Below are positions 1 to 7,709 of a stretch of 21,064 bases of DNA, piece by piece. The stretch spans positions 1 to 21,064 of the forward strand of contig JABEUO010000191.1 in assembly GCA_013044415.1 (NCBI GenBank), written 5' to 3'. The stretch's first letter is position 1. The number at the start of each line of letters is the position of its first letter. The translations under genes were made by a program, and so were the position numbers. The notes under the pieces are model-generated. The model saw nothing but the letters and a program-made list of their open reading frames with translations, was not told where the DNA came from and did no database searches. This DNA is from Acidimicrobiaceae bacterium (GTDB lineage: Bacteria > Actinomycetota > Acidimicrobiia > Acidimicrobiales > Acidimicrobiaceae).

Positions 1-1067
1 ATAAAACCCTCTAAGTCTCCAGCAAGGACTCCGATGACATTACGGTCCTCAAAATTAGAGCGGTGGTCCTTCACCATCTGGTAAGGCGCCAGAACATAGG
101 AGCGAATCTGGTTGCCCCAAGCATTATCCACCGCTGGTCCGGAGATAGCGCTTATCTGATCTTTGCGCTGTTGCCTCTGTAGATCAGCGAGTTTAGCCGC
201 CAGAATCTGCATCGCCTTGGCTCTATTCTGGTGCTGAGAACGCTCGTTTTGACATGAGACTACTATTCCGCTTGGAATATGGGTTATTCGCACCGCAGAG
301 TCAGTCTTATTGACGTGCTGGCCACCGGCCCCTGATGATCGGTATGTATCCACCCGAAGGTCTTTTTCATCAATGTCCACTTCGGCAGTGAGGTCCTCGA
401 TGAATGGGATTACCTCAAGGCGAGCGAAACTAGTCTGGCGTCTCTTCTGTGAATCAAATGGCGAAATTCGAACCAACCGATGGACCCCCTTTTCGGCAGA
501 GAATACACCATATGCATATCGGCCCTTTACGATAAAGGTTGCCGAGAGAATCCCGGCCTCTTGTCCCTCGGTTACCTCGTCAATTTCAACCTCAAAACCA
601 CGCTCGCTTGCAAAGCGGGTATACATCCTGAACATCATTTCAGCCCAGTCTTGAGCGTCGGTTCCCCCGGCCCCAGCGTGCACCTCGCATACGGCGTCGC
701 CCTCATCAAATTCACCGTAGAGCAGTGACCGCGTCTCGAGGGCAGAAAGGTCCGAACCGAGCCTTCTTATCCAACCAGCGATCTCCTCTTCGAGTTCTTC
801 AGATTCCTCTTCTTGGGCCAACTCGACTCCGGCTTGGATATTATCCAATTCAGCCTGGACCTTCAGGACTATACCAAGGTCATCGCTCACTTGGGTAAAT
901 CTCTTACTAACCGCCTTGGCCCTATCAGGATTACTCCAAAGCTCAGGATCGGAAATCTCCTTCTCTAGATCATCGCGCTCCTTCATCAGCCCTTCGAAGC
1001 CTAGGTAGGCTTTGGCACTTTCAACGCGAACTAGAAGCTCGGCAATATCAGATGAAAAATCCCTCAA
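1..1067 (-). CDS. prfB: Peptide chain release factor 2 (RF2), 3' end cut by window edge
   Basis: RF2 recognises UGA and UAA stop codons in the ribosomal A site and triggers peptide release. The visible 355 residues contain the RF2-specific stop-codon tripeptide SPF (residues 202-204, context RISPFDSQKRR) and the catalytic GGQ (248-250, context SGAGGQHVNKTDSAVR); RF1 would carry a PxT-type tripeptide instead. About 10-15 C-terminal residues lie outside the window. The start is TTG at 1067: it is the only usual start codon after an in-frame TGA at 1082-1080, and AAGGG sits 6 nt upstream of it. The region matching the E. coli frameshift site (Tyr21-Leu22, then Gly) is read straight through, so there is no programmed frameshift. 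secA ends 36 bp upstream, and secA-prfB is a common bacterial pair, so co-transcription is likely. Confidence 0.96.
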   Translation of the reverse strand, partial: MRDFSSDIAELLVRVESAKAYLGFEGLMKERDDLEKEISDPELWSNPDRAKAVSKRFTQVSDDLGIVLKVQAELDNIQAGVELAQEEESEELEEEIAGWIRRLGSDLSALETRSLLYGEFDEGDAVCEVHAGAGGTDAQDWAEMMFRMYTRFASERGFEVEIDEVTEGQEAGILSATFIVKGRYAYGVFSAEKGVHRLVRISPFDSQKRRQTSFARLEVIPFIEDLTAEVDIDEKDLRVDTYRSSGAGGQHVNKTDSAVRITHIPSGIVVSCQNERSQHQNRAKAMQILAAKLADLQRQQRKDQISAISGPAVDNAWGNQIRSYVLAPYQMVKDHRSNFEDRNVIGVLAGDLEGF

Positions 1068-1103
1068 TGTGATCCCTTGTCAGGCCGTTGCCGAAATATT
1101 CCT

Positions 1104-3839
1104 CTAGCGTCCGTGACAGTTCTTGAACTTCAAGCCGCTGCCACAGTGACAGGGATCGTTCCGACCTATCTTCTCGCTCTCAGACTTTCGAATCGGCGTC
1201 GAAGTCTGGTCGCCAAATTGAATCACGTTGTCTGGTATAGCAGACTCCCCTGGGCCCGCTACGACTCCTGACGGAACTGGTTCGGCGGCATAGAGTAGCG
1301 AAATATCTCCAGGATCAGTTGCACCGAAGTAACTTGCCTGTGAAAGATCGATCTGTACTGGTTCTGGTTCTACGACCTCCACCTGCATCACATACTGCAG
1401 ATACTCCTCGTCTATCCGAGCCATCAAGTTGCCGAACATAGCGTAGGCTTCCCTCTGCCAAGCCACTAGCGGATCCTGCTGGCCCATGGCCCTTAGGTTG
1501 ATGCCTTCTCGTAGGTAGTCCATGTCAGCTAGGTGCTCACGCCATTTCTGATCTATGACTAGCAGCATTACTTCCCGTTCAATCTGCCTCGCCATATCTG
1601 GTCCGCCTGGTAGCCGGGAGACTTTCTGCTGATAACTTTCGAGTGCTTCCTGATGGATCGACTCGATCAGTTGCTCTTTGGTTATCGCTTGGGCAAGGTC
1701 TTCAATCAGAAACTTCGTGGCCCAAAATCGCTTCATCGCGGACACAAGGCCCTCAAGGTCCCAGTCCTCCACATACTCGCCGGCACAATATTCGTCAACC
1801 AACGAATCGATAACGCTTCCAAGGACTTCGAGTGTTTTGACTGAAAGGTCCTCACCCTCAATCACCTGGAGTCTTCTTTGGTAGATAACTTTGCGCTGCT
1901 CGTCTAGTGCTTCGTCATACTTCAGCACGTCTTTTCGAATCTCAGCATTTTTTGCTTCAACCGTGGTCTGCGCCTTTTCGATGGCTTTTGAAACCATCTT
2001 TGCCTCTATGGGCATGTCATCAGGAAAGGTCTTATCCATCAGCCACCCGACGGCGGCCCCCGAGAAGAGCCTCATTAGGTCGTCCTCTAGGGAGAGGTAA
2101 AAACGACTCTCTCCTGGATCACCTTGACGGCCCGACCTGCCTCGCAGCTGGTTATCAATTCTTCGGCTCTCATGCCGTTCGGTCCCAAGAACGTAAAGTC
2201 CTCCCAAGCCCCGAATTACCTCTGCGTCTTGGGCACACTGAGCCTTAATCTCCTCTGAAATCTTGGCCATCAGCGCAAGACCCTCTTCGGTAGCTAAATC
2301 AACCCCCTCCTCGGCTGCCCGCTTGAATGCTAAGGATTCTGGATTTCCTCCTAGGAGAATGTCAACACCTCGTCCGGCCATGTTGGTAGCAACCGTAATG
2401 GCCCCGATCCTGCCAGCCTGTGCGACGATCTGCGCTTCCTGAGCGTGAAGTTTGGCGTTCAAAACGTTGTGCGGGATCGACCTCTTGGCCAGTATCTGGG
2501 AGAGCTTCTCCGACTTATGCACCGAGGCGGTTCCGACGAGCACCGGTTGTCCCTTGGAGTAACGCTGCTCTATGTCATCCGCTATCGCCTCGAACTTTGC
2601 GGCTTCGGTCTTGAAGATGTAGTCTCCCAGATCAACCCTCTTTATGGGCAGATTCGTAGGAATGGGAATTACCTGCAAACCATAAGTGGAAGCGAACTCG
2701 GCGGCTTCAGTCTCAGCCGTACCAGTCATCCCGGAAAGCTTTTCATACATCCTGAAGTAGTTCTGGAGGGTAACCGTGGCCCAGGTGTGGTTCTCCTCCT
2801 TGATCCTCACCCTCTCTTTTGCCTCTACGGCCTGGTGCAAACCTTCAGACCAACGACGCCCCTCTAGGGTCCTGCCAGTAAATTCATCGACGATCTTGAC
2901 TTCACCTTTTTCAACGATGTAATCACGGTCGCGGTGATAAAGTTCCTTAGCCCTAAGCGCCTGATTGAGCTGGTGTAGCTGAATCATCGCCGAGATGTCG
3001 TACAGATTTTCAATCCCGGTCAGTTGCTCTACCTTAGAGATGCCCTCCTCGGTAGGAATAACGGTCTTCTTCTCTTCATCCACCTCATAGTGGAGGTCCT
3101 TTTTTAGAGACCGAACGATACCAGCAAACTGGTAGTAGAGCTGAGCCCCCTCATCAGAAGGCCCAGATATGATGAGCGGGGTTCGCGCTTCGTCGATGAG
3201 GATAGAGTCGACCTCGTCGACAATTGCATAGTAGTGAGAACGTTGGACCCTATCTGTCAGGGATGTCGCCATATTGTCCCTTAGGTAGTCAAATCCAAAC
3301 TCAGTGTTTGTCCCATAGGTGATATCGCAGTTGTAAGCTGCCCTTTTCCCTTCAGGCGAAAGATCGTGTGCACCGACCCTACCTACGGTAAGGCCAAGTG
3401 CACGATAAACTCGACCCATCCATTCTGAGTCACGCTGTGCGAGGTAATCGTTGACCGTTACAACGTGTACACCCTCTCCCAAAAGGGCATTTAAATAGAC
3501 CGGCAAGGTGGAAACTAAGGTCTTACCTTCACCAGTCTTCATTTCAGCTATCCCGCCGAAATGGAGCGCCATGCCACCCATCAGCTGTACGTCGTAGTGA
3601 CGTTGGCCTATTGTCCTCTTCGCCGCCTCACGCACGACGGCGAAAGCCTCGACGAGAAGATCGTCGAGGTCTTCGTCACCTTCCAGCCTCGAACGAAACT
3701 CCACGGTTTTGCCCGCAAGCTCTTCGTCGGAAAGAAGCGCTATCTCTTGTTCTAGCTCGTTTATAAGGGGAACGACTTCCGCGAGCCTCTTAAGCTTACG
3801 CCCCTCGCCGGCGCGCAGAACTTTAGTGAAAATACTCAT
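1104..3839 (-). CDS. secA: Preprotein translocase motor ATPase SecA (SecA1 type)
   Basis: SecA is the cytosolic and membrane-peripheral ATPase that drives unfolded preproteins through SecYEG. The 911 residues are a normal length. The Walker A motif is in MKTGEGKTL (residues 100-108), and the DEVD box (208-211) is followed by SILIDEARTPLIISG. The helicase-like second nucleotide domain carries TNMAGRGVDILLGGNP and GRSGRQGDPGESRF. The C-terminus ends in an intact SEC-C zinc motif, with C897, C899, C908 and H909 in DPCHCGSGLKFKNCH, which typically contacts SecB or ribosomes. This marks the housekeeping SecA1 rather than accessory SecA2, which usually lacks the tail. The ATG at 3839 has GGAGGG just upstream. 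The gene lies 63 bp after hpf and 36 bp before prfB, the same order as hpf-secA-prfB in Bacillus. Confidence 0.98.
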   Translation of the reverse strand: MSIFTKVLRAGEGRKLKRLAEVVPLINELEQEIALLSDEELAGKTVEFRSRLEGDEDLDDLLVEAFAVVREAAKRTIGQRHYDVQLMGGMALHFGGIAEMKTGEGKTLVSTLPVYLNALLGEGVHVVTVNDYLAQRDSEWMGRVYRALGLTVGRVGAHDLSPEGKRAAYNCDITYGTNTEFGFDYLRDNMATSLTDRVQRSHYYAIVDEVDSILIDEARTPLIISGPSDEGAQLYYQFAGIVRSLKKDLHYEVDEEKKTVIPTEEGISKVEQLTGIENLYDISAMIQLHQLNQALRAKELYHRDRDYIVEKGEVKIVDEFTGRTLEGRRWSEGLHQAVEAKERVRIKEENHTWATVTLQNYFRMYEKLSGMTGTAETEAAEFASTYGLQVIPIPTNLPIKRVDLGDYIFKTEAAKFEAIADDIEQRYSKGQPVLVGTASVHKSEKLSQILAKRSIPHNVLNAKLHAQEAQIVAQAGRIGAITVATNMAGRGVDILLGGNPESLAFKRAAEEGVDLATEEGLALMAKISEEIKAQCAQDAEVIRGLGGLYVLGTERHESRRIDNQLRGRSGRQGDPGESRFYLSLEDDLMRLFSGAAVGWLMDKTFPDDMPIEAKMVSKAIEKAQTTVEAKNAEIRKDVLKYDEALDEQRKVIYQRRLQVIEGEDLSVKTLEVLGSVIDSLVDEYCAGEYVEDWDLEGLVSAMKRFWATKFLIEDLAQAITKEQLIESIHQEALESYQQKVSRLPGGPDMARQIEREVMLLVIDQKWREHLADMDYLREGINLRAMGQQDPLVAWQREAYAMFGNLMARIDEEYLQYVMQVEVVEPEPVQIDLSQASYFGATDPGDISLLYAAEPVPSGVVAGPGESAIPDNVIQFGDQTSTPIRKSESEKIGRNDPCHCGSGLKFKNCHGR

Positions 3840-3902
3840 TTGCCCTCCATCGTAGTCAGCGAAAGGCTCGACCGCCGTAGTTGGGCTCTTTAGTAGTTTC
3901 GA

Positions 3903-4451
3903 TTACTCAGTTATCGCCGCGTTAATTACGCCGGCGCTACCGTCGCCCCTCAGATACACTACCGCCGGCTCGCCGGTGTCACTATTTTTGAAAAAATAAA
4001 AGCTGTGGCCGAGCATCTCCATTTGAAACACGGCCTCGTCAGTGGTCATATGGGCAATTTTGAACTGCTTCGACTTTGTCACCGGTACGCTTAGCGAGTC
4101 CGACAGTACCTGCGGGTCGACTACCTTCGCCGTGCGATGATGCGGGTGGGTACGGCGGACCAACTTACCCTTGAGCTTTTCAAGCCTGTGCTCAAGGCGC
4201 TCGTAGGCCCTGTCATACGCCCCTAGCAATTCTGGTGCAGCCGCTTTCGCCCGAACGACGTGACCGTGGCCGAAAAGAGTCGCCTCACAAATCTGATTGT
4301 CAGATATGGAAGGGTTTGGCTCAAGGGCGAACGCAACCTCCGCCCTCTCTAGGCCATCGAGATACTTTCCCAGTCTCTCGGTTCTCTCAATGACTATCTT
4401 GCGAGCCTCATCGCCGAGATCACATCCCTTGTTTCGGATCGAAACCTGCAT
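3903..4451 (-). CDS. hpf: Long-form ribosome hibernation promoting factor
   Basis: Long HPF binds the 30S decoding region and joins two 70S ribosomes into inactive 100S dimers in slow growth or stress. The N-terminal S30AE domain covers roughly residues 1-105 (MQVSIRNKGCDLGDEARK..., RAYERLEHRLEKLKGKL). A variable linker precedes the C-terminal dimerisation domain at about 125-177 (KQFKIAHMTTDEAVFQMEML, LGHSFYFF, VVYLRGDGSAGVI). The chosen ATG at 4451 gives 182 aa and the usual MQVSIR opening, with GGGAGGT only 3-4 nt upstream. An in-frame GTG at 4469 would add six residues but has a poorer ribosome site. It sits between ahcY and secA; the 147 bp to ahcY could hold its own promoter, though I could not pick one with confidence. 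Confidence 0.93.
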   Translation of the reverse strand: MQVSIRNKGCDLGDEARKIVIERTERLGKYLDGLERAEVAFALEPNPSISDNQICEATLFGHGHVVRAKAAAPELLGAYDRAYERLEHRLEKLKGKLVRRTHPHHRTAKVVDPQVLSDSLSVPVTKSKQFKIAHMTTDEAVFQMEMLGHSFYFFKNSDTGEPAVVYLRGDGSAGVINAAITE

Positions 4452-4572
4452 AGCACCTCCCTGGATCACTCACCCAAAGCCCACCTGGACTCCTGCCTTT
4501 AAAGATACCGCACAAACCTCGCTGGAGCATTGGGTTAACGTAGTGTCGGCTGAGAAGGCTGGCTCATAAAGT

Positions 4573-4598
4573 CTTTCCTGCCCTATAAGCCAGGAAAG
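4573..4598 (-). terminator. Hairpin directly after ahcY (weak terminator candidate)
   Basis: A perfect 8-bp inverted repeat (CTTTCCTG at 4573-4580, CAGGAAAG at 4591-4598) with a 10-nt loop begins one base past the ahcY stop codon. Read in the gene's direction it is followed by ACTTTATG rather than a clean U-tract. It may therefore only pause transcription or protect the 3' end, and partial read-through into hpf-secA-prfB is possible. Confidence 0.4.
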
Positions 4599-5873
4599 CT
4601 ACGTTCCGACGGTCCAAGAAGCCAAATACTCCTCCTGGGCTGCAGTCAAGACGTCAACTCTAACGCCCATCGTCGCTAGTTTTAGTCGAGCAACATCTTT
4701 GTCTATTTCAACAGGGACCTGATAGACCCTGTTTGCTAGTTGGCCGACCTGTGATACAAGCCATTCGGCACAGAGTGCTTGGTTTGCAAAGCTCATATCC
4801 ATGACCGCAGCTGGATGCCCCTCTGCAGCCCCTAGATTCACCAGCCGACCCTCTGCGACAACCATGACTCGGTTCTTTACTCCAGCTGCGTTGGTCACGA
4901 GGTACTCGTCTACCAATGGACGAACCTTCCTGCTGGCCTCACCAGGAGCGAGTTCACGAAGGGCCTTCAAATCGATTTCGACGTCGAAGTGACCGGAGTT
5001 AGCGAGAATAGCACCGTCTTTCATCTTTACGAAATGCTCTCGAGTTAGTACGTCGCGGTTACCGGTGACGGTGATAAAGATATCTCCTTGAGAAGCAGCC
5101 TCGGACATGGGCATAACCCTGAATCCGTCCATAGAAGCCTCTAGCGCTCGAGTCGGGTCGATCTCTGTAACAATTACGTTGGAACCCATTCCCGAGGCCC
5201 TCGAAGAGACACCCTTCCCGCAGTATCCATAACCGGCCACAACCACCGTTTTCCCGGCCAACAAGACATTGGTAGCCCTGATAATCCCGTCGAGGGTAGA
5301 TTGGCCAGTACCGTAACGGTTATCGAACATATGCTTGGTGTCTGCGTCATTTACCGCCACTACCGGATAGCCAAGGGCTGAGTCTTTCTCCATAGCCCTG
5401 AGCCGTATTACTCCAGTTGTTGTCTCTTCCGTCCCAGCTACCATCTCTTTTAGCTGCTCAGGGCGCTTGGAATGGAGCCGGCTGACTAAATCGCATCCAT
5501 CATCCATGGTGATGGTTGGGTGACGATCCAATAGCTCGTCGAGGTGGCGATAGTAAGTTTCCTGATCTTCAGCCCTAATGGCAAATACCGGTATTCCTTC
5601 GTGTTTCACCAAGGAGGCAGCCACGTCGTCTTGGGTTGATAAGGGATTCGATGCAGCCGCAAAAACCGAAGCTCCGCCTGCTTTAAGCGTTCTTAGAAGG
5701 TTTGCGGTTTCGGTCGTAATGTGCAAGCAAGCAGCAATCACCATACCTTCTAATGGCTTCTCCTTTAAAAACCGCTCCCTGATGCTCGTTAGAACCGGCA
5801 TGTTAGCGTCGGCCCAGGCAATCCTCTGGCGGCCTAGTTCCGCTAAAGACATGTCAGCAACTTCAAAATCCAT
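4599..5873 (-). CDS. ahcY: S-adenosylhomocysteine hydrolase, short archaeal/Thermotoga-like form
   Basis: This NAD-dependent cytosolic enzyme splits S-adenosylhomocysteine into adenosine and homocysteine, removing the product inhibitor of methyltransferases. Visible features are CLHITTETANL (residues 49-59), SNPLSTQDDVAASL (75-88), a TMDDGCDL segment (122-129), GTEETTTG (147-154), the K180/D184 pair in DTKHMFDNRYGTGQS, and the NAD-binding GYGYCGKG (214-221). At 424 residues it lacks the roughly 40-residue insertion of the ~490-residue mycobacterial/eukaryal-like enzymes, and it ends in EYLASWTVGT rather than a K-x-YRY-type tail; this matches the archaeal/Thermotoga form. The ATG at 5873 has AGGGGA upstream. 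A 432-bp leader separates it from the isomerase gene, and a hairpin follows the stop codon. Identity is secure; the subfamily call rests on motif memory. Confidence 0.95.
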   Translation of the reverse strand: MDFEVADMSLAELGRQRIAWADANMPVLTSIRERFLKEKPLEGMVIAACLHITTETANLLRTLKAGGASVFAAASNPLSTQDDVAASLVKHEGIPVFAIRAEDQETYYRHLDELLDRHPTITMDDGCDLVSRLHSKRPEQLKEMVAGTEETTTGVIRLRAMEKDSALGYPVVAVNDADTKHMFDNRYGTGQSTLDGIIRATNVLLAGKTVVVAGYGYCGKGVSSRASGMGSNVIVTEIDPTRALEASMDGFRVMPMSEAASQGDIFITVTGNRDVLTREHFVKMKDGAILANSGHFDVEIDLKALRELAPGEASRKVRPLVDEYLVTNAAGVKNRVMVVAEGRLVNLGAAEGHPAAVMDMSFANQALCAEWLVSQVGQLANRVYQVPVEIDKDVARLKLATMGVRVDVLTAAQEEYLASWTVGT

Positions 5874-6305
5874 CTATTCCCCTACCTATCAACTAACTTT
5901 TCTAAGCGCAATACCCTACCAAGAGCCACTCGAAATGCTACCGTACCACCAAGCCAAAGGGACCGACCAAAACGAAGTGTTTTCCCTCCAGAGGATGCAA
6001 ATATTCTCGCCTTTAGGGGCAAATCCCTCAATCGAGTTGTTGCCTAGCTCTGACTGCGCCTTTGCCGCGGTAGCCCAGTCAGCCAGTACCCCAGTGAATG
6101 GGCTGGCTCTCAAACTTATAGGGCACTGCCACCGAATTCGAATAGCAAACAGGTGGGAATAGTCATTACATTATTTCAAATTCAGATCGCAAAAATGCCA
6201 CTGATAAACGATTAGTCAAGATCTCCAGAATTGAATCCTGGAGACAGGTTTTTTGGCGAACCTGTCACTTTGTCCTGCTAAAAAGGGATACATCGCTAGA
6301 TGGGA
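5874..6305 (-). other. 432-bp non-coding leader of ahcY with several inverted repeats
   Basis: No recognisable gene is present. A 65-codon minus-strand frame (5916-6113, TTG start) has no SD and no similarity I recognise. The DNA holds paired segments: 6081-6086 with 6103-6108 plus 6090-6093 with 6099-6102 (an extended hairpin), a competing helix 6072-6077 with 6099-6104, and two overlapping hairpins near the isomerase end (6222-6228/6238-6244 and 6243-6250/6259-6266). It probably contains the ahcY promoter and perhaps a regulatory leader RNA, but I could not match the published SAH or SAM riboswitch cores. Confidence 0.35.
6243..6266 (-). terminator. Hairpin after the sugar-phosphate isomerase gene
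   Basis: A perfect 8-bp inverted repeat GACAGGTT / AACCTGTC with an 8-nt loop lies about 40 bp past the isomerase stop codon. Its outer two bases also form part of another 7-bp stem (6222-6228/6238-6244), so the two cannot form fully together. No U-tract follows on the minus strand, so a terminator role is only possible. Confidence 0.35.
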
Positions 6306-7343
6306 TCAAAGTTCGCTCCGAAGTCGACCCTTTAGGTCAGCCAAAATGGGCACCGGACCCGGGTCTACTCCGGCGAGATCGGCAAGATGCAAGGAGAGGA
6401 AATCCCCGGTAATGATCAGATCAAAAAGTTGAGCCAAGTCGCCATCGCCCTCGGCCCTAAACTCCGAATATGAAGCTACTTTCTCCGAAAGTAGCGTGCG
6501 TCCGATCTCCATCCTCCTATATACCTGCGGATGTTCGCCGTCATGGCGCAGCGATACAATGGCCAGGTTCTCTTTGGTCACCATGAGCAGGTTCTCCCAC
6601 CCAGTAATCTCGTTATGGCAGTTCTCGGGGTAAACCGAGTAGAAGGCCGGAGACTTCACATTCTCATTGATCTGTGCTTTCCAGCGGAGTGCCCCCGCAG
6701 CCCCAATCGACCCCGCCGAGTGCATAACGGGAATCTTGCCAAACAAGCGCTCAGCGAGAATTTCAGCGGGATTACCTGATAAGAGCAGCTGATCCCTCCT
6801 CCTGCGTAGCTGGGCGATGGCTAGGTCAATCCAGTAGGTAGCCCCCGGGAAGAGGCCGATATCTTCCAGCACCACCAAGGGAGGAATCGAAAGGGCACCG
6901 ATCGCACCCCTAGGCTGCGGTATGTCTGAAGGAACCCGAATCAAAGGGATCGCCGACTCGTCAGCGAACTTGCCTAGCTCTCCCCCGGACGTCACCACGA
7001 CCAAGTAGGCACCTTGCTCGTAGGCCAGCTGACTCGCCTCAAGTGTCTCCTCGGTGTCACCCGAAAATGAAACCGCAAAAACGAGAGTTCCTCTGGAAAC
7101 AAATGCTGGGAGGTTATAGCTCTTGACGACGGTCACGGGCACGGCCATAAATGGTGCTGCTGCCGCAAGTAGTACGTCGCCTGAGATTCCGCTACCCCCC
7201 ATACCAAGGACAACAATGTTCTCTATCTGGTGTCTCAGCGGCAAACCACCTAATGCATTTGCTTGAATGGCTGCCTGGGCAACCTGCTCTGGCAAGCCAG
7301 CTGATACATCCCACATGCCCTGGGTGTCAACTCTCGTACTCAA
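6306..7343 (-). CDS. Bifunctional phosphoglucose/phosphomannose isomerase (SIS domains)
   Basis: It is predicted to interconvert fructose-6-phosphate with glucose-6-phosphate and with mannose-6-phosphate, feeding glycolysis and GDP-mannose synthesis. The 345 residues show the SIS sugar-phosphate motifs VLGMGGSGISGD (45-56) and SFSGDTEETLEA (92-103). The isomerase signature QINENVKSPAF (224-234) has the presumed catalytic Glu227, and ENCHNEITGW (240-249) has the presumed catalytic His243. The start must be TTG at 7343, because a TGA lies in frame at 7355-7353 and no other start codon intervenes; GAGGGG is upstream, separated by a T run that merges with the start codon. The gene follows the phosphomannomutase and Trm112-like genes, as does the SIS protein of mycobacteria (annotated TobH-like, from memory), which supports a role in mannose metabolism. 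Confidence 0.88.
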   Translation of the reverse strand: MSTRVDTQGMWDVSAGLPEQVAQAAIQANALGGLPLRHQIENIVVLGMGGSGISGDVLLAAAAPFMAVPVTVVKSYNLPAFVSRGTLVFAVSFSGDTEETLEASQLAYEQGAYLVVVTSGGELGKFADESAIPLIRVPSDIPQPRGAIGALSIPPLVVLEDIGLFPGATYWIDLAIAQLRRRRDQLLLSGNPAEILAERLFGKIPVMHSAGSIGAAGALRWKAQINENVKSPAFYSVYPENCHNEITGWENLLMVTKENLAIVSLRHDGEHPQVYRRMEIGRTLLSEKVASYSEFRAEGDGDLAQLFDLIITGDFLSLHLADLAGVDPGPVPILADLKGRLRSEL

Positions 7344-7480
7344 AAAAACCCCTCACAATGGACATACCTGTATGGCAAAGAAAAATAGTGTCACAAACAC
7401 CTTGAGACATGAAAAATAACGCTAGCCAAAGCTACAAAGGTTGGCAATTGTACAGCGATGATTTGTGACTAAAACTTGAA

Positions 7481-7699
7481 TTAATCTTCTTCCGAAGCCT
7501 TATGCTTCGCCTCAAGCTCTAGAGCTTCCGCCTCATCCACGAGCTCAGCCTCGTCGACCATCAGTATACAAATGCCATCACGAATTGGATATTTTCGCCT
7601 CAAACGCGGATTGTATAAAAAGTCGTCCTGTTGGAAGTCCCACAGAACTCCCTTGTCCAGCGGACAGGCGAGGATCTCAAGAAGTTGAGCTGAAATCAT
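7481..7699 (-). CDS. Trm112-like small protein (UPF0434/YcaR-like)
   Basis: This 72-residue protein has the family pattern: LLEILACPLDKG (residues 6-17) and, after a short beta region, YPIRDGICILMVDEA (37-51). Trm112 proteins activate or stabilise methyltransferases in archaea and eukaryotes; the bacterial short forms lack an established activity. Only one cysteine of the usual zinc knuckle is present (CPLD rather than CPxC), so zinc binding is doubtful. The C-terminal third is very acidic and probably helical. The ATG at 7699 lies 10 bp after the manB stop, and its SD AGGAG overlaps that TAG stop codon, so translation is probably coupled. The position between a phosphomannomutase and a SIS isomerase is an actinobacterial arrangement. 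Confidence 0.85.
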   Translation of the reverse strand: MISAQLLEILACPLDKGVLWDFQQDDFLYNPRLRRKYPIRDGICILMVDEAELVDEAEALELEAKHKASEED

Positions 7700-7709
7700 A
7701 ACTACTCTC

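Noticed and set aside
985..1067. Programmed +1 frameshift in prfB
   Set aside because: No in-frame TGA or CTT-TGA-C site occurs at the equivalent position; the frame is open from the TTG start.
1907..2867. Plus-strand frames of up to 140 codons inside secA
   Set aside because: Antisense shadows of a continuous, motif-complete secA.
5578..6162. A 194-codon plus-strand frame overlapping the ahcY 5' end and leader
   Set aside because: Mostly antisense to the well-supported ahcY, with no domain pattern, no SD and a product rich in chance Ser/Pro/Arg.
5874..6180. SAH riboswitch before ahcY
   Set aside because: The conserved SAH-aptamer core (GAGGAGCG...AGGCUC-like) was not found on the minus strand.
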